A stretch of 64,000 nucleotides of DNA from Agrococcus terreus (GTDB taxonomy: Bacteria; Actinomycetota; Actinomycetes; Actinomycetales; Microbacteriaceae), in contig NZ_BMLM01000002.1 of assembly GCF_014645235.1 (NCBI RefSeq), forward strand, positions 542,696-606,695, read 5' to 3'. Shown piece after piece: positions 17,765 to 27,221 of this stretch. The notes under the pieces are model-generated. The model was not told the origin of the DNA, ran no database searches, and was given only the letters and a program-made list of their open reading frames with translations. Both the position numbers and the translations under genes were made by a program. Every line of letters begins with the position of its first letter. The stretch's first letter is position 1.

Positions 17765-18982
17765 TCACGCAGCGCGCTCGCGCTCCGCCGCCAGCGCCAG
17801 GAGCGGGCCGAGGCGCTCGGCGTCGTCCGGGCCCGCGAGCTCCCGCTGTGTGAGCCACACCGCCACCCGGCGCGAGCGCGGATAGGCGTACAGCGCCGTG
17901 CCGCTGCCGCCGACCCATCCGTAGCGGCCACGGACCTCCCACGGGTGCCGCTCGACGACGTCGACGGCGCCGCCGAGCGTCCACGACTGGCCCTCGAGGA
18001 ACGGATCCGTCGGGTCGGTCGGCGGGCCGGGTGTCAGCATCCGGCCGAGCGAGGCCTCCGAGAGCACCTGCGAGCCGTCGCCCGCGCGCCCGCCGGCGAC
18101 GAGCATCCGGCCGAACGACAGCAGGTCGTCGAGCGTCGAGACGAGGCCGCCGGCCCCCGATTCGAAGCGCGGCTCGCGCGCCCAGGCACCGTCCGGCGGG
18201 TCGATCTCGACGAGGCCGTCGCCCTCGGCGCGGTACGACGCCGCGGCGCGCGGCACCTGGTCGGGCCGCAGGCGGAAGCCTGTCTCGCGCATCCCGAGCG
18301 GCGCGAGCACGGTGTTGTCGAGCACGGCGCCGAGGCTCGTGCCCGCCACCCGCGCGAGCAGCGCGCCCGCGAGGTCGAGGCCGGTGTTGTACGTCCATCC
18401 CTCGCCCGGCTCGTGCGCGAGCGGCAGCGCGGCGATGCGCGCGAGCCAGTCGTCGAGCGGCAGCGCGGCCGCGGGGTCCGGCGGCCCCTGCCCGAGCTCG
18501 AGGAGCGCCTGCCACAGCGGCGAGCCGAAGGCCGGCGTGAAGCCGAGGCCGCCGCGGAGCGCCAGGAGGTGCTCGACGAGGATGGGGCGCTCGGCGGGTC
18601 GGACGTCGTCGAGCGGGCCGTCGGGCGCGCGGAGCACCGACGGGCTCGCGAGCTCGGGCAGCCAGGGCGTCACCGGGTCGTCGAGGCGCAGCACGCCGCG
18701 GTCGACGAGCACGAGCGCCGCGGCCGCGACGATCGGCTTCGTCACCGAGGCGATCCGCACCACGGTGCCGCGCTCCATCGGGCCGCCGCCGATCCGCCGC
18801 TCCCCCGCGACGCCGACCTCCTCGCCGCCGGCATCGCCGTCGGCATCGTCGTCCGGCGCGGCGATCGCGGCGACGACGCCCGGCACGCCGTGCGCGCGCA
18901 CCGCCTCGTCGGCGATCGCCTGCACGGTGCGCGTGCTCAGCGCGGCTCGGTCGGCGCGGCTCAGCGGCGTCGCGCGAGCCAC
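17765..18982 (-). CDS. Serine hydrolase, beta-lactamase family (class C-like)
   Basis: About 405 residues; the start is uncertain (GTG at 18982 or 18925, neither with a clear ribosome site). SVTKP (near residue 80) is the SxxK nucleophile motif, GEGWTYNTGLDLAGALL holds the YxN-type tyrosine as in the actinobacterial YNTG clade, and GWVGGSGT replaces the KTG/HxG strand. No signal peptide is evident, so it is probably a cytoplasmic esterase or peptidase rather than a beta-lactamase. With the first start it overlaps the end of the upstream SDR gene by about 20 nt, suggesting a two-gene unit. Confidence 0.82.
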   Translation of the reverse strand: MARATPLSRADRAALSTRTVQAIADEAVRAHGVPGVVAAIAAPDDDADGDAGGEEVGVAGERRIGGGPMERGTVVRIASVTKPIVAAAALVLVDRGVLRLDDPVTPWLPELASPSVLRAPDGPLDDVRPAERPILVEHLLALRGGLGFTPAFGSPLWQALLELGQGPPDPAAALPLDDWLARIAALPLAHEPGEGWTYNTGLDLAGALLARVAGTSLGAVLDNTVLAPLGMRETGFRLRPDQVPRAAASYRAEGDGLVEIDPPDGAWAREPRFESGAGGLVSTLDDLLSFGRMLVAGGRAGDGSQVLSEASLGRMLTPGPPTDPTDPFLEGQSWTLGGAVDVVERHPWEVRGRYGWVGGSGTALYAYPRSRRVAVWLTQRELAGPDDAERLGPLLALAAERERAA

Positions 18983-19719
18983 TCCTCGAAGGTGACGCGG
19001 CCCGTGCGCTCCTCGGTGAGGTTGGCGCCCGAGCGCACGTAGTCGAGCAGCGACGGCGGGAACGGTCCGTTGACGATGAGGCCCCGCGCGCCCGTGGCGA
19101 CCTGCCACGACTTCGCGAGGTCGCGCGAGACCCGCACCTGCGGCCCCGCGATCGGCACGATCTCCTTGCCGGACGGGTCGATCGCCTCCGCGGCGACCAG
19201 CTCGGCGACCTCCGCGACGTCGACCGGCTGCAGCCGGCCGCCGAGCATCACCGGGATCGCGCCCAGCGCGGCGCCCGCCTCGAACATGTCGACCGACCAG
19301 TCGTGGAACTGCGCCGCGCGCACCGCGACCGTCTCGAGCGACGACGCCCGGTAGACGTCCTCCTGCTCGAGCTTCTTGCGGTGGTACGAGAGCTTCGAGC
19401 GGTCGACGCCGAGGATCGAGAGCACCACCGCGCGCTCGACGCCCGCGCGCTCCGCGGCCTCGACCACGTTGCGGGCGCCCACGGTGAAGGGGCGCAGGTC
19501 GAGCGGGTTGCGCGAGTTCGAGGCGTCGACGATCGCGTCGGCGCCCTCGAGCGCCGCATCGAGCCCCTCGCCCGAGACGATGTCGGCCGCGACGCCCGGG
19601 GCGCCGGCGATCGCCTTGCCCGAGCGCGAGAGGGGGACCGCCGTCTCGCCGCGTCTGCCGATGGACCGGACGATGGCCGAGCCCGCGAGGCCGGATCCGC
19701 CGATGACGACGATGCGCAT
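18961..19719 (-). CDS. Atypical SDR, NAD(P)H-binding (NmrA/NDUFA9-like)
   Basis: 252 residues. The N-terminal Rossmann motif is GGSGLAGSAI (GxxGxxG), with SRS replacing the acidic end of beta-2, which suggests NADP. No YxxxK catalytic pair is in the classical place, as in atypical SDRs that act as sensors, quinone reductases or isomerases. DVAEVAELVAAEA is the C-terminal strand-helix typical of the group. TAGCGT lies 6 nt before the ATG, so it is probably leaderless. The serine hydrolase gene follows directly. Confidence 0.85.
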   Translation of the reverse strand: MRIVVIGGSGLAGSAIVRSIGRRGETAVPLSRSGKAIAGAPGVAADIVSGEGLDAALEGADAIVDASNSRNPLDLRPFTVGARNVVEAAERAGVERAVVLSILGVDRSKLSYHRKKLEQEDVYRASSLETVAVRAAQFHDWSVDMFEAGAALGAIPVMLGGRLQPVDVAEVAELVAAEAIDPSGKEIVPIAGPQVRVSRDLAKSWQVATGARGLIVNGPFPPSLLDYVRSGANLTEERTGRVTFEEWLARRR

Positions 19720-19725
19720 GCGTGC

Positions 19726-19731
19726 ACGCTA
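19726..19731 (-). promoter_or_regulatory. -10 box of the SDR-serine hydrolase unit
   Basis: Minus strand TAGCGT ends 6 nt before the ATG at 19719. There is no Shine-Dalgarno sequence between. Confidence 0.5.
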
Positions 19732-19805
19732 CGCCCCTGGCCTGTGCAACCGCATTCAGCCGACCGCTCGCTGCGCCGCCTCGCTGCTGGCCGCGCTGAG
19801 GAGGA

Positions 19806-19929
19806 GTGGTCACGTGTGGCCCTCTCGGCGCCCCGAAGAGGGCCATTTGTGACCACAGCACGCTGCGCAGCTCGGCGGGTGGTCGCCTGTGGCCCTCATC
19901 GAGCCCCGCGGAGGGCCGTTCGTGACCAC
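19806..19929. repeat. Two related 51-nt palindromes
   Basis: Copies at 19806-19856 and 19879-19929 both start with GTGGTC and end with GTGACCAC, with inner arms TGGCCCTC and GAGGGCC. They sit in the 318-bp gap between the helicase terminator and the SDR promoter, which otherwise holds nothing I recognise. They differ from family 1 in sequence. Confidence 0.85.
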
Positions 19930-19988
19930 ACACGATGCGCGGCGCCGGGGTGCGTCGGAGCGGGCGGCCGTCCCGGCGCGCGCAGCGA

Positions 19989-20026
19989 CGACGGAGGCCC
20001 ACCCGCGCGGGGGTGGGCCTCCGTCG
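19989..20026 (-). terminator. Terminator of the DEAD-box helicase gene
   Basis: CGACGGAGGCCCACCC-GCGCGG-GGGTGGGCCTCCGTCG is a perfect 16-bp stem with a 6-nt loop, 12 nt past the helicase stop codon on the minus strand. Confidence 0.85.
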
Positions 20027-20037
20027 AGCGCGCCGGG

Positions 20038-22482
20038 TCAGTCGCGCTCGGGCGCCTCGGCCTCCGTCGCCTCCGGCGCAGCGGCCGCCGCCTCGCGGGC
20101 GTCCGCCTCGGGGGCTTCGACGGCGGGGGCCTCGACGGCCTCCGGGACGTCGATCGCGGTGAGGGCGTCGAGCAGGTCGTCGCCAGGGGCGACGGGGAGC
20201 ATCGGCGCCTCGATCTCGGCCCGCTCGAGCAGCTGCTGCATGCGCTTGCGGCGCGCGGGGGCGATCACGGTCACGACGCGGCCGTCGTTGCCGGCGCGTC
20301 CCGTGCGGCCGGCGCGGTGCAGGTACGTCTTGTACTCGTCCGGCGGATCGGCCTGCACGACGAGCGCGACGTCGTCGATGTGGATGCCGCGGGCGGCGAC
20401 GTCGGTGGCGACGAGCACGTCGACCTTGCCGCGGCGCAGCTTCTCGAGCGCGCGGTTGCGGCGCGCCTGCGTGAGGTCGCCGTGGAGGCTCACCGCGGCG
20501 ACGCCCGCGTCGACGAACTGCTCCTGCAGCCGCTCCGCGTACGCGCGGGTCCGGGTGAACACCACGATGCGGCCGGGGTTGCGCACGATCTGCTCGAGCA
20601 CCGCGTCCTTGTCGTAGCGGTCGGCGACGAGCACCTGGTGGTCGATCGTCGACGTCGCCTGGTCCTCGCCGGCCACCTCGTGCACCGACGGCTCGGGCAG
20701 GAACTCGCGCACGATCGTCGCGACCTCCGAGTCGAGCGTCGCCGAGAAGAGCAGCTTCTGGCTGCCCGGGCGGGTGCGGCGCAGGATGCGCTGCACGGGC
20801 TCGAGGAAGCCGAGCTCACACATGTGGTCTGCCTCGTCGACGACGGCGATCTCGATCGCGCCGAGGTTGAGCACGCCCTGCTCGACGAGGTCCTCGATGC
20901 GGCCGGGCGTGCCGATGAGGATGTCGACGCCGCGGCGCAGCGACTCCACCTGCATGCCCTGGCGCACGCCGCCCACGATGACGGTCGTGAAGATGCCGAC
21001 GGCGCGGCCGACGCCCATGACGGTGTGGTTGATCTGCTGCGCGAGCTCGCGGGTGGGCGCGAGGATGAGGGCGCGCGGCGGGCGGCCGATCTCGCGGCGC
21101 TCGGGGCGGTTGCGGAGCAGCAGCTCGACGATCGGCGAGCCGAACGCGATGGTCTTGCCGGAGCCGGTGCGGCCGCGGCCGAGCACGTCCTTGCCCGCGA
21201 GCACGTCGGGGATCGTCGCGGCCTGGATCGGGAAGGGCGTCTCGGCGCCCATCGACTTCAGCGCGCCCGCGATGCCCGCGCCGAGGCCCAGGTCGGCGAA
21301 CGTGACGCCCTCGACGTCGGCGGCCGCCGTCGCCTGCGCCTCGAGGCGCTCGAGCACCACGTCCTCCTTGACCTCGAAGGGCTTGGAGTCGGTGGACGGG
21401 TAGTAGGTGCTGTCGCGGCGGGGGCGCTCGTCGCGGTCGCGGCGCGGGCGCTCCTCGAAGCGGTCGCGGCGCTCGCCGCCGGCGCGGTCGCCGAAGTCGC
21501 GACGCGGGCCGCGGTCGCCGAAGTCGCGGCGGGGGCTGCGGTCGCCGAAGTCCCGACGCGGGCCGCGGTCGTCCGAGCGGCGCTCGTCGCGCTCCTCGAA
21601 GCGGCGCGGACGGTCGCCGAAGCGGTCGTCACGGCGCGGGCCGCGGTCGCCGAAGTCACGGCGCGGGCCCCGGTCGCCGAAGTCCCGACGCGGGCCGCGG
21701 TCGTCCGAGCGGCGCTCGTCGCGGTCCTCGAAGCGGCGCGGGCGGTCGCCGGAGCGGTCGTCCCGACGCGGGCCGCGGTCGCCGAAGTCCCGACGCGGGC
21801 CCCGGTCGCCGAAGTCCCGACGCGGGCCGCGGTCGTCCGAGCGGCGCTCGTCGCGGTCCTCGAAGCGGCGCGGGCGGTCGCCGAAGCGGTCGTCCCGGCG
21901 CGGGCCCCGGTCGCCGAGGTCACGGCGGGGACCGCGGTCGTCGACGTCGCGACGCGGCGCGCGGTCATCGGCGTCCCGGCGCGGGCCGCGGTCGCCGAAG
22001 TCCCGACGCGGGCCGCGGTCGCCGAGGTCCCGGCGCGGAGCGCGGTCGTCCGAGCGGCGCTCGTCGCGGTCCTCGAACCGGCGCGGACGGTCGCCGAAGC
22101 GGTCGTCGCGGCGCGGGCCGCGCTCGTCGGCGCGGCCGCGGCCGTGGTGCTCGTCGCGAGCGCGGTCGAAGCCGCGGGGGCGGTCGCCGCGGTGGAGGCG
22201 GTCGTCGCGCTGCTGGTCGCGCCCGCCGCGGGCGTCGCCGCGCGAGCGGAACGCCGGGCCGCGACCGCGGTCGCGGTTCCGCTCCTCGGGCGGCACCCAG
22301 TTGGGGCGTCGCGAGGCGCCGCTGTCGCCGCCCTCGCGGCGGTCGCGGTCGTCACGGTTCCAGCGGCCCTTCGAGGGCTGCTCGTCGCGGTACCCGCGGT
22401 GCCCGGGGCTGCGGGAGCCGGGGCGGTCGGTGCGGTCGTTCGGTCGTCGGGCGCCCCGAGGGCGCTCGTCAGGTCGTGGCAT
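20038..22482 (-). CDS. DEAD-box RNA helicase with long Arg/Asp repeat N-terminal tail
   Basis: 814 residues from the ATG at 22482 (an upstream GTG at 22494 is possible). Residues 1 to about 370 are disordered and built from RGPRRDFGD-type 9-mers arranged in 44-residue super-repeats. The core follows: Q motif with [16 protein letters not shown] (Walker A, about 437), PTRELAQQ (Ia), DEAD inside VVDEADHM (about 550), SAT (III), and [10 protein letters not shown] (VI). An acidic Glu/Ala tail of about 37 residues ends the protein. The core resembles CsdA/DeaD-RhlE helicases that remodel rRNA and mRNA, especially in the cold. The tail is longer than usual and probably drives RNA binding or condensation (inference). 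Confidence 0.92.
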   Translation of the reverse strand: MPRPDERPRGARRPNDRTDRPGSRSPGHRGYRDEQPSKGRWNRDDRDRREGGDSGASRRPNWVPPEERNRDRGRGPAFRSRGDARGGRDQQRDDRLHRGDRPRGFDRARDEHHGRGRADERGPRRDDRFGDRPRRFEDRDERRSDDRAPRRDLGDRGPRRDFGDRGPRRDADDRAPRRDVDDRGPRRDLGDRGPRRDDRFGDRPRRFEDRDERRSDDRGPRRDFGDRGPRRDFGDRGPRRDDRSGDRPRRFEDRDERRSDDRGPRRDFGDRGPRRDFGDRGPRRDDRFGDRPRRFEERDERRSDDRGPRRDFGDRSPRRDFGDRGPRRDFGDRAGGERRDRFEERPRRDRDERPRRDSTYYPSTDSKPFEVKEDVVLERLEAQATAAADVEGVTFADLGLGAGIAGALKSMGAETPFPIQAATIPDVLAGKDVLGRGRTGSGKTIAFGSPIVELLLRNRPERREIGRPPRALILAPTRELAQQINHTVMGVGRAVGIFTTVIVGGVRQGMQVESLRRGVDILIGTPGRIEDLVEQGVLNLGAIEIAVVDEADHMCELGFLEPVQRILRRTRPGSQKLLFSATLDSEVATIVREFLPEPSVHEVAGEDQATSTIDHQVLVADRYDKDAVLEQIVRNPGRIVVFTRTRAYAERLQEQFVDAGVAAVSLHGDLTQARRNRALEKLRRGKVDVLVATDVAARGIHIDDVALVVQADPPDEYKTYLHRAGRTGRAGNDGRVVTVIAPARRKRMQQLLERAEIEAPMLPVAPGDDLLDALTAIDVPEAVEAPAVEAPEADAREAAAAAPEATEAEAPERD
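21440..22130 (-). repeat. Coding tandem repeat, 132-bp units with 27-bp subunits
   Basis: The segment CGCTCGTCGCG(C/G)TCCTCGAA recurs at 21581, 21713 and 21845 (period 132 bp) and again at 22058 (132 + 81 bp, that is three extra 27-bp subunits). All spacings are multiples of 27 or 132 and keep frame. In protein this is the [29 protein letters not shown] module plus variable RGPRRDFGD copies. Copy number is likely to vary between strains. Confidence 0.9.
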
Positions 22483-22668
22483 CGCTGATCTCACATCGCG
22501 CGCGAGTCGTGCCCGCGCATGGTCGTCCCGCCTGCATCGCGGGGGAATCGGTCAACCGCGAGGGTGCTCGCGGGATCTCCGGCCGCGGCGACACTCCATG
22601 CGGCGCACGCTGCGCCTGTCCCGAGCCGACCCGTCCAGGGTACGGCACGGGGCGCGCGGGCGCGAGGG

Positions 22669-23766
22669 TCAGCCGAGGGGGTCGTGCTCCCGGCGGCCGC
22701 CGCGCAGCACCGACGACGTCCAGCGCGATCCGTCGAACCAGCGCATCTCGGCTCGCCGGTAGGGGTCGGGGTACCAGTCCTGGCGGGGCTGCGACGGCGT
22801 GCCCGGGGCGAGCCCGATCGGCGCGGGGATGCCGTCCTGACGGGCGGGCGTGGCGCCGGCACGATGCCCCTGCTGCGCGAGCCACGCCTCGTGCTGGCGC
22901 GCCTGCGCCTCGTGCGCCTCGCGCTCGAGCCGGTCGAACTCGGCGGGGGTCGGGATGAGCGCGGCCGTGCCGTCGCCCGCGATCCGTCGCCCGTAGACGT
23001 CGTGCTGCGCCCGCTGGCCGGCGATCGACGGCGCACCGTGCAGCACGGGGTCCACGCGCACGGGATCGATGCGTGCGCCCTGCTGCTGCCCGAAGCTCGA
23101 GCCCTGCGGCGGCACAGAGGCGGTGGAGCCGGGCATGGGACCGACGGCGGGGAGCGGCGGCGACGGCTGGACGATCGGGGTGCCGACGACGCGCAGGTCG
23201 TGCTCCGGGGATGCGGATGCGGCGGGCGGCGCCGCCGACGAGGCTGCGGCCGGCGGCGCGGATGCCTCCACGGGCTGCGACGCGAACGGGTGCGACGCGG
23301 CCGCGGCGTCCAGCGGCGACACGACGACCGGCGGCGCGGAGTGCAGCACGGGCGGCACGTGCCCGGGCGGCGGCGGTGCCGCGGCGACGACGGCCTGCGC
23401 GACCGAGGGCGTCGGCGCGACGAGCACGCGGCCGTCGCGGGCCGCGTAGTAGACCATCGAGGAGTCGGCGGGCCACTGGCCGTCGATCCGCAGCTGCGCG
23501 CGCCCGCCGGGCTGCAGCGGCGGCACGAACGTGAGCCTCGTGCCTGTGCCGCGCGGCACGCGCACGGTGATGGTGGCGCCCTCCACCTGGCCGGTGGTGC
23601 GCGTGGCGAAGATCGTCACGGGGATGTCGCCCGCGGGCACCTGCAGCGTGATGTCGCCCCAGTCGAGGGTCGCGCGCAGCGCGCCGACGGCGAGCGACGG
23701 CGGCTGCCGGTATGCGTCGAACCTGCCGTCCGGGGAAGCGGAGTGCACGATGAGGAAGCTGGGCAT
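22669..23766 (-). CDS. DUF2510 domain protein with Pro/Ala-rich linker
   Basis: 365 residues. The first ~125 residues form an all-beta domain (MPSFLIVHSASPDGRFDAYR...) of unknown family that looks like a small jelly-roll or fork-head-like module. A long Pro/Ala/Ser linker follows (about 130-290). The C-terminus ends in DUF2510 (WYPDPYRRAEMRWFDGSRWT), a tryptophan-rich motif common in actinobacterial membrane or wall-associated proteins. GGGAGGTGG precedes the ATG. There is no membrane helix, so its place is cytosolic or membrane-peripheral. It lies 83 bp downstream of the RND permease gene on the same strand. The function is unknown. Confidence 0.75.
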   Translation of the reverse strand: MPSFLIVHSASPDGRFDAYRQPPSLAVGALRATLDWGDITLQVPAGDIPVTIFATRTTGQVEGATITVRVPRGTGTRLTFVPPLQPGGRAQLRIDGQWPADSSMVYYAARDGRVLVAPTPSVAQAVVAAAPPPPGHVPPVLHSAPPVVVSPLDAAAASHPFASQPVEASAPPAAASSAAPPAASASPEHDLRVVGTPIVQPSPPLPAVGPMPGSTASVPPQGSSFGQQQGARIDPVRVDPVLHGAPSIAGQRAQHDVYGRRIAGDGTAALIPTPAEFDRLEREAHEAQARQHEAWLAQQGHRAGATPARQDGIPAPIGLAPGTPSQPRQDWYPDPYRRAEMRWFDGSRWTSSVLRGGRREHDPLG

Positions 23767-23849
23767 GCGCGCCACCTCCCGATCGGTTCCCGCTCTGTGC
23801 GCCAGCAAGCATCGAAGCACGGGCCCGCTGGAGCGCCCTGGGAGCCAGG

Positions 23850-26800
23850 TCAGCGTCGGCTGGCCGCGCCTCCGCCGGCCCCGCCCCGAGCGGCCGCGGC
23901 CAGCTCGCCGCGCCGCTCCGCCCTGGTGCCGCCGCCGCGCCGCACCCGGCGGCGCTCGATGGCGCCCTCGACGACGAGGTAGAGCACGGGCAGCACGATG
24001 AGCGTGAGGATGGTCGACGACACGAGGCCGCCGATCACCACGATCGCGAGCGGCTGCGAGATGAAGCCGCCGTGGCCCGTGAGCCCTGCCGCCATCGGGA
24101 TGAGCGCGAAGATCGTGGCCGCCGCCGTCATGAGGATGGGACGGAGGCGCCGCTCGGCACCCTCGACGAGCGCCTCCCGCACGCCGAGCCCGCGGTCGCG
24201 GTACTGGTTGACGAGGTCGACGAGCACGATCGCGTTCGTGACGACGATGCCGACGAGCATGAGCACGCCGACCATCGAGGCGACGCCGAGCGGCACGCCC
24301 GTGAGCAGCTGCATCGCGATCGCGCCCGTGGCGGCGAACGGCACCGAGACGAGCAGCAGGAACGGCTGCAGGAGGCTCTTGAACGTGGCGACCATGACGA
24401 CGTAGACGAGGAGGATCGCGACGAGCGCGGCGATGCCGAGCTGCGTGAACGCATCCGTGATCTGCGTGGCGACGCCGCCGACGCTCGCGGTCGCGCCCTC
24501 GTCGAGCTCGAGCCCGTCGAGCGCCTCCTGCACGCCGCTCGAGACGCCGCCGACGTCGGCCGCATCGGGCGTCACGGTGACGGTCGCGGTGCGGCTGCCG
24601 TCGCTCGTCTCGATCGAGACGGGCCCCTCGACCTCCGTCACCTCCGCCACGTCGGCGAGCGGCAGCGGCCCCTCCGGCGTGGGCAGCTCGAGCTCGCGCA
24701 GCTCGTCGAGCGTGGCGGCGGGCGCGATGGCGTCGAGGTAGATCGTCACGATCGAGCCCTCGAGCTGGATGTCGCCCACGGGCGTCGGCTGCATCGCCTG
24801 CGCGACGAGGCCCGAGACGGCGGTCTCGCTGAGGCCGAGGCCCGCGGCGAGCTCGCGATCGACCGCGACCTGCACGAGCGGCTGCGCGCCCTCGAGCGAG
24901 TCGGCCACCTGCGCGACGCCCTCGACGTCGGCCATCGCGGCCGCGACGTCGTCGGTGGCCGCCTCGAGCGCCTCGGGGGTCGGCGCCTGCACCTGCACCT
25001 CGATGTCGCCGCCCGCGAGGCCGGCGGACTGGCCGACCGTCACGTCGCCCTCGGCGCCCTCGGAGGCCTCGCGGATGCGCTCGCGCAGCTCGGGCATGTC
25101 GGTGCCGTCGGCCGCGATCACCGAGTACGAGATGCCGCCGCCACCGCCGCCCGCGAAGGCCGCGAACGACGACGCGGCGCCGGAGGAGACGGTGGCCGAG
25201 ACGGTCTCGACGCCGTCGAGCGCACGGAGGTCGTCGGTGAGCGCCTCGGCGGCGGCGAGCTGCGCGTCGAGCGAGGCGCCGGGCTCGAGGTCCTGCGAGA
25301 CCTGCACCGAGGTCTGGCCGTCGTCGCCCAGGAAGTTGATGGCGAGCAGCGGCGCGGCGGCGACGCTGGCGCCGAGGATCGCGACGGCGCCGACGAGCAC
25401 GAGCGCCGGATGCCGCAGCGTCGAGGCGAGGATGGGCCGGTAGGCGCGGCGCAGCCGGTCGGGCCGCTCCTCCTCGTGCGCGGCGGGCGCCGCGGCAGCG
25501 GAGGCCGGCACCACCGGCGCGTCGGCGTCGCGGCGCGGGAGCAGCCGCAGCGGCCACGGCCGCGGGTCGGGGCGCACGCTCGCGAGCGCAGCGGCGCCCT
25601 GGGCGGCGATGGGCTCCTCGGCGTGCTCCGGCGCATCCTCCGCCTGCTCGGGCGCGCCCTTCGGCCGGCGCAGCAGCCAGTACGCGAGCACGGGCACGAT
25701 CGTGAGCGCGACGACGAGCGAGGCGAGCAGGGCGATCGAGACGGTGAGGGCGAAGGGCCGGAACAGCTCGCCCGTGATGTCGCTGACGAACGCGAGCGGC
25801 AGGAAGACGATGACGGTCGTGACGGTCGATGCGGTGATGGCGCCCGCCACCTCGCGAACGGCGTCCATGATCGCCCTCGCGCGGGAGGGCGTGAACGTGA
25901 GGTGCCGCTTGATGTTCTCGATGACGACGATCGAGTCGTCGACGACGCGGCCGATCGAGATGGTGAGCGCGCCGAGCGTGAGCACGTTGAGCGAGAACCC
26001 GCTCCCCCACATGCCGATGAACGTCATGAGCACCGAGACGGGGATCGAGACCGCCGTGACGATCGTCGAGCGCACCGACCACAGGAAGACGAGGATGACG
26101 AGCACGGCGAAGATGAGGCCGAGCACGCCCTCGACCGCGAGCGCCTCGATCGACTGCTCGACGTAGGGCGCCTGGTCGAGCACGGTCGTGAGCACGACGC
26201 CCTCGCCGAGCTCGGCCTGCAGCGCGGGCAGCAGCTCGCCGACGGCGTGCGAGACGTCGACGGTGTTCGAGGCCTGGGTCTTCGTGATCGAGAGGATGAT
26301 GGCCGGCTCGCCGTCGACGAGCGCGATCGACGACGCGGGGTCCTCCGCGAGCGCCGCATCGGCCACGTCGCCGATGGTCGTGGATGCGGTCAGCGGCAGC
26401 GCGGCGACGTCGTCGACCGAGCCGAGCCGCTCGCCGATCTGCACGCTCAGCGTCTGGTCGCCCTCGTCGACGGTGCCGCCCGGCAGCAGCTGGCCGCTCT
26501 CGTCGATCGCTGCCGAGACGTCCTGGCGCGAGAGCCCCTGTGCCGCGAGTGCCGCGTCGTCCGGGTCGATGGTGATGCGCTGACCGGGCGCGCCCTGCAG
26601 CTGCACGGCGCGCACGCCCTCCACCCGCTCGAGCTGCGGCACCGCGGTCGTCTCGATGCGGTCGACGAGCGCCGCCGTGTCGCCGGGCCCGGAGACGGCG
26701 ACCCGCAGGATGGGGAAGTCGGCGATCGAGCCGGTGAGCACGGTGGTGTCAGCCTCGGCCGGCAGCTGCCCCTGGATCCGGTTGACGGCCTGCTGCACCC

Positions 26801-27122
26801 GTTGCTCGGTGGTGGGGATGTTCGTGCCGTACGTGAACTGCGCCACCACGGTGCTGACGCCGGTCGACGACGTGCCGCTCGTGCCCTCGAGCCCCGGCAC
26901 CGCCTGCACGGCCCGCTCGACCGCGGTCGTGATGTCGGCGTTGACGATCTCGGGGCTCGCGCCCTGCAGGGTGGTCGTGACGACCACCGCGGGCAGCTCG
27001 AGCTCGGGCGTCAGCTCGGTCTTGAGGCTCGTGAGGGCCACGCCGCCGAACACGGCGATGCAGAGCGTCGCGAGGGCGATGAGGGCACGGTTCTTCAGGC
27101 TCGCGAGCGACAGCAGATGCAC
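23850..27122 (-). CDS. RND superfamily efflux permease (AcrB/HAE1-like)
   Basis: 1090 residues with the RND layout: membrane helix 1 at the N-terminus (ALIALATLCIAVFGGVAL), a large extracytoplasmic porter domain, helices 2-6, a second porter domain, and helices 8-12. The helix-4 proton-relay pair is seen in GRVVDDSIVVIENI (near residue 396). A charged insertion between the two halves (about 480-560) is Pro/Ala/Glu-rich. The C-terminus is basic. No membrane-fusion (HlyD) or outer-membrane gene accompanies it, as expected for a monoderm; substrate and partner are unknown. A DUF2510 gene follows, and a TipAL regulator gene precedes it on the same strand. Confidence 0.9.
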   Translation of the reverse strand: MHLLSLASLKNRALIALATLCIAVFGGVALTSLKTELTPELELPAVVVTTTLQGASPEIVNADITTAVERAVQAVPGLEGTSGTSSTGVSTVVAQFTYGTNIPTTEQRVQQAVNRIQGQLPAEADTTVLTGSIADFPILRVAVSGPGDTAALVDRIETTAVPQLERVEGVRAVQLQGAPGQRITIDPDDAALAAQGLSRQDVSAAIDESGQLLPGGTVDEGDQTLSVQIGERLGSVDDVAALPLTASTTIGDVADAALAEDPASSIALVDGEPAIILSITKTQASNTVDVSHAVGELLPALQAELGEGVVLTTVLDQAPYVEQSIEALAVEGVLGLIFAVLVILVFLWSVRSTIVTAVSIPVSVLMTFIGMWGSGFSLNVLTLGALTISIGRVVDDSIVVIENIKRHLTFTPSRARAIMDAVREVAGAITASTVTTVIVFLPLAFVSDITGELFRPFALTVSIALLASLVVALTIVPVLAYWLLRRPKGAPEQAEDAPEHAEEPIAAQGAAALASVRPDPRPWPLRLLPRRDADAPVVPASAAAAPAAHEEERPDRLRRAYRPILASTLRHPALVLVGAVAILGASVAAAPLLAINFLGDDGQTSVQVSQDLEPGASLDAQLAAAEALTDDLRALDGVETVSATVSSGAASSFAAFAGGGGGGISYSVIAADGTDMPELRERIREASEGAEGDVTVGQSAGLAGGDIEVQVQAPTPEALEAATDDVAAAMADVEGVAQVADSLEGAQPLVQVAVDRELAAGLGLSETAVSGLVAQAMQPTPVGDIQLEGSIVTIYLDAIAPAATLDELRELELPTPEGPLPLADVAEVTEVEGPVSIETSDGSRTATVTVTPDAADVGGVSSGVQEALDGLELDEGATASVGGVATQITDAFTQLGIAALVAILLVYVVMVATFKSLLQPFLLLVSVPFAATGAIAMQLLTGVPLGVASMVGVLMLVGIVVTNAIVLVDLVNQYRDRGLGVREALVEGAERRLRPILMTAAATIFALIPMAAGLTGHGGFISQPLAIVVIGGLVSSTILTLIVLPVLYLVVEGAIERRRVRRGGGTRAERRGELAAAARGGAGGGAASRR

Positions 27123-27162
27123 CCGTCGATCCTCCCATCGCCGGGTGTGCGCCCCCTATGGG

Positions 27163-27201
27163 GGCCAGCCCCCGCATCCGGGCGGGATGCGGGGGCCGGC
27201 C
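27163..27201 (-). terminator. Terminator of the TipAL-like regulator gene
   Basis: A stem of about 17 bp (GGCCAGCCCCCGCATCC with GGATGCGGGGGCCGGCC, one mismatch) lies 21 nt past the stop at 27222. It separates the regulator gene from the RND permease gene. Confidence 0.8.
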
Positions 27202-27221
27202 GACCGGGTCGGCGCCGCGGC

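Noticed and set aside
17765-20002. A single 745-residue minus-strand protein (SDR plus serine hydrolase fusion)
   Set aside because: The SDR lies in a different frame with its own start and stop; only the last ~400 codons of this frame show protein-like motifs.
21407-22762. Arg/Ser-rich 451-codon frame on the plus strand
   Set aside because: It is the complement of the helicase Arg/Asp repeats; periodicity comes from the real minus-strand gene.
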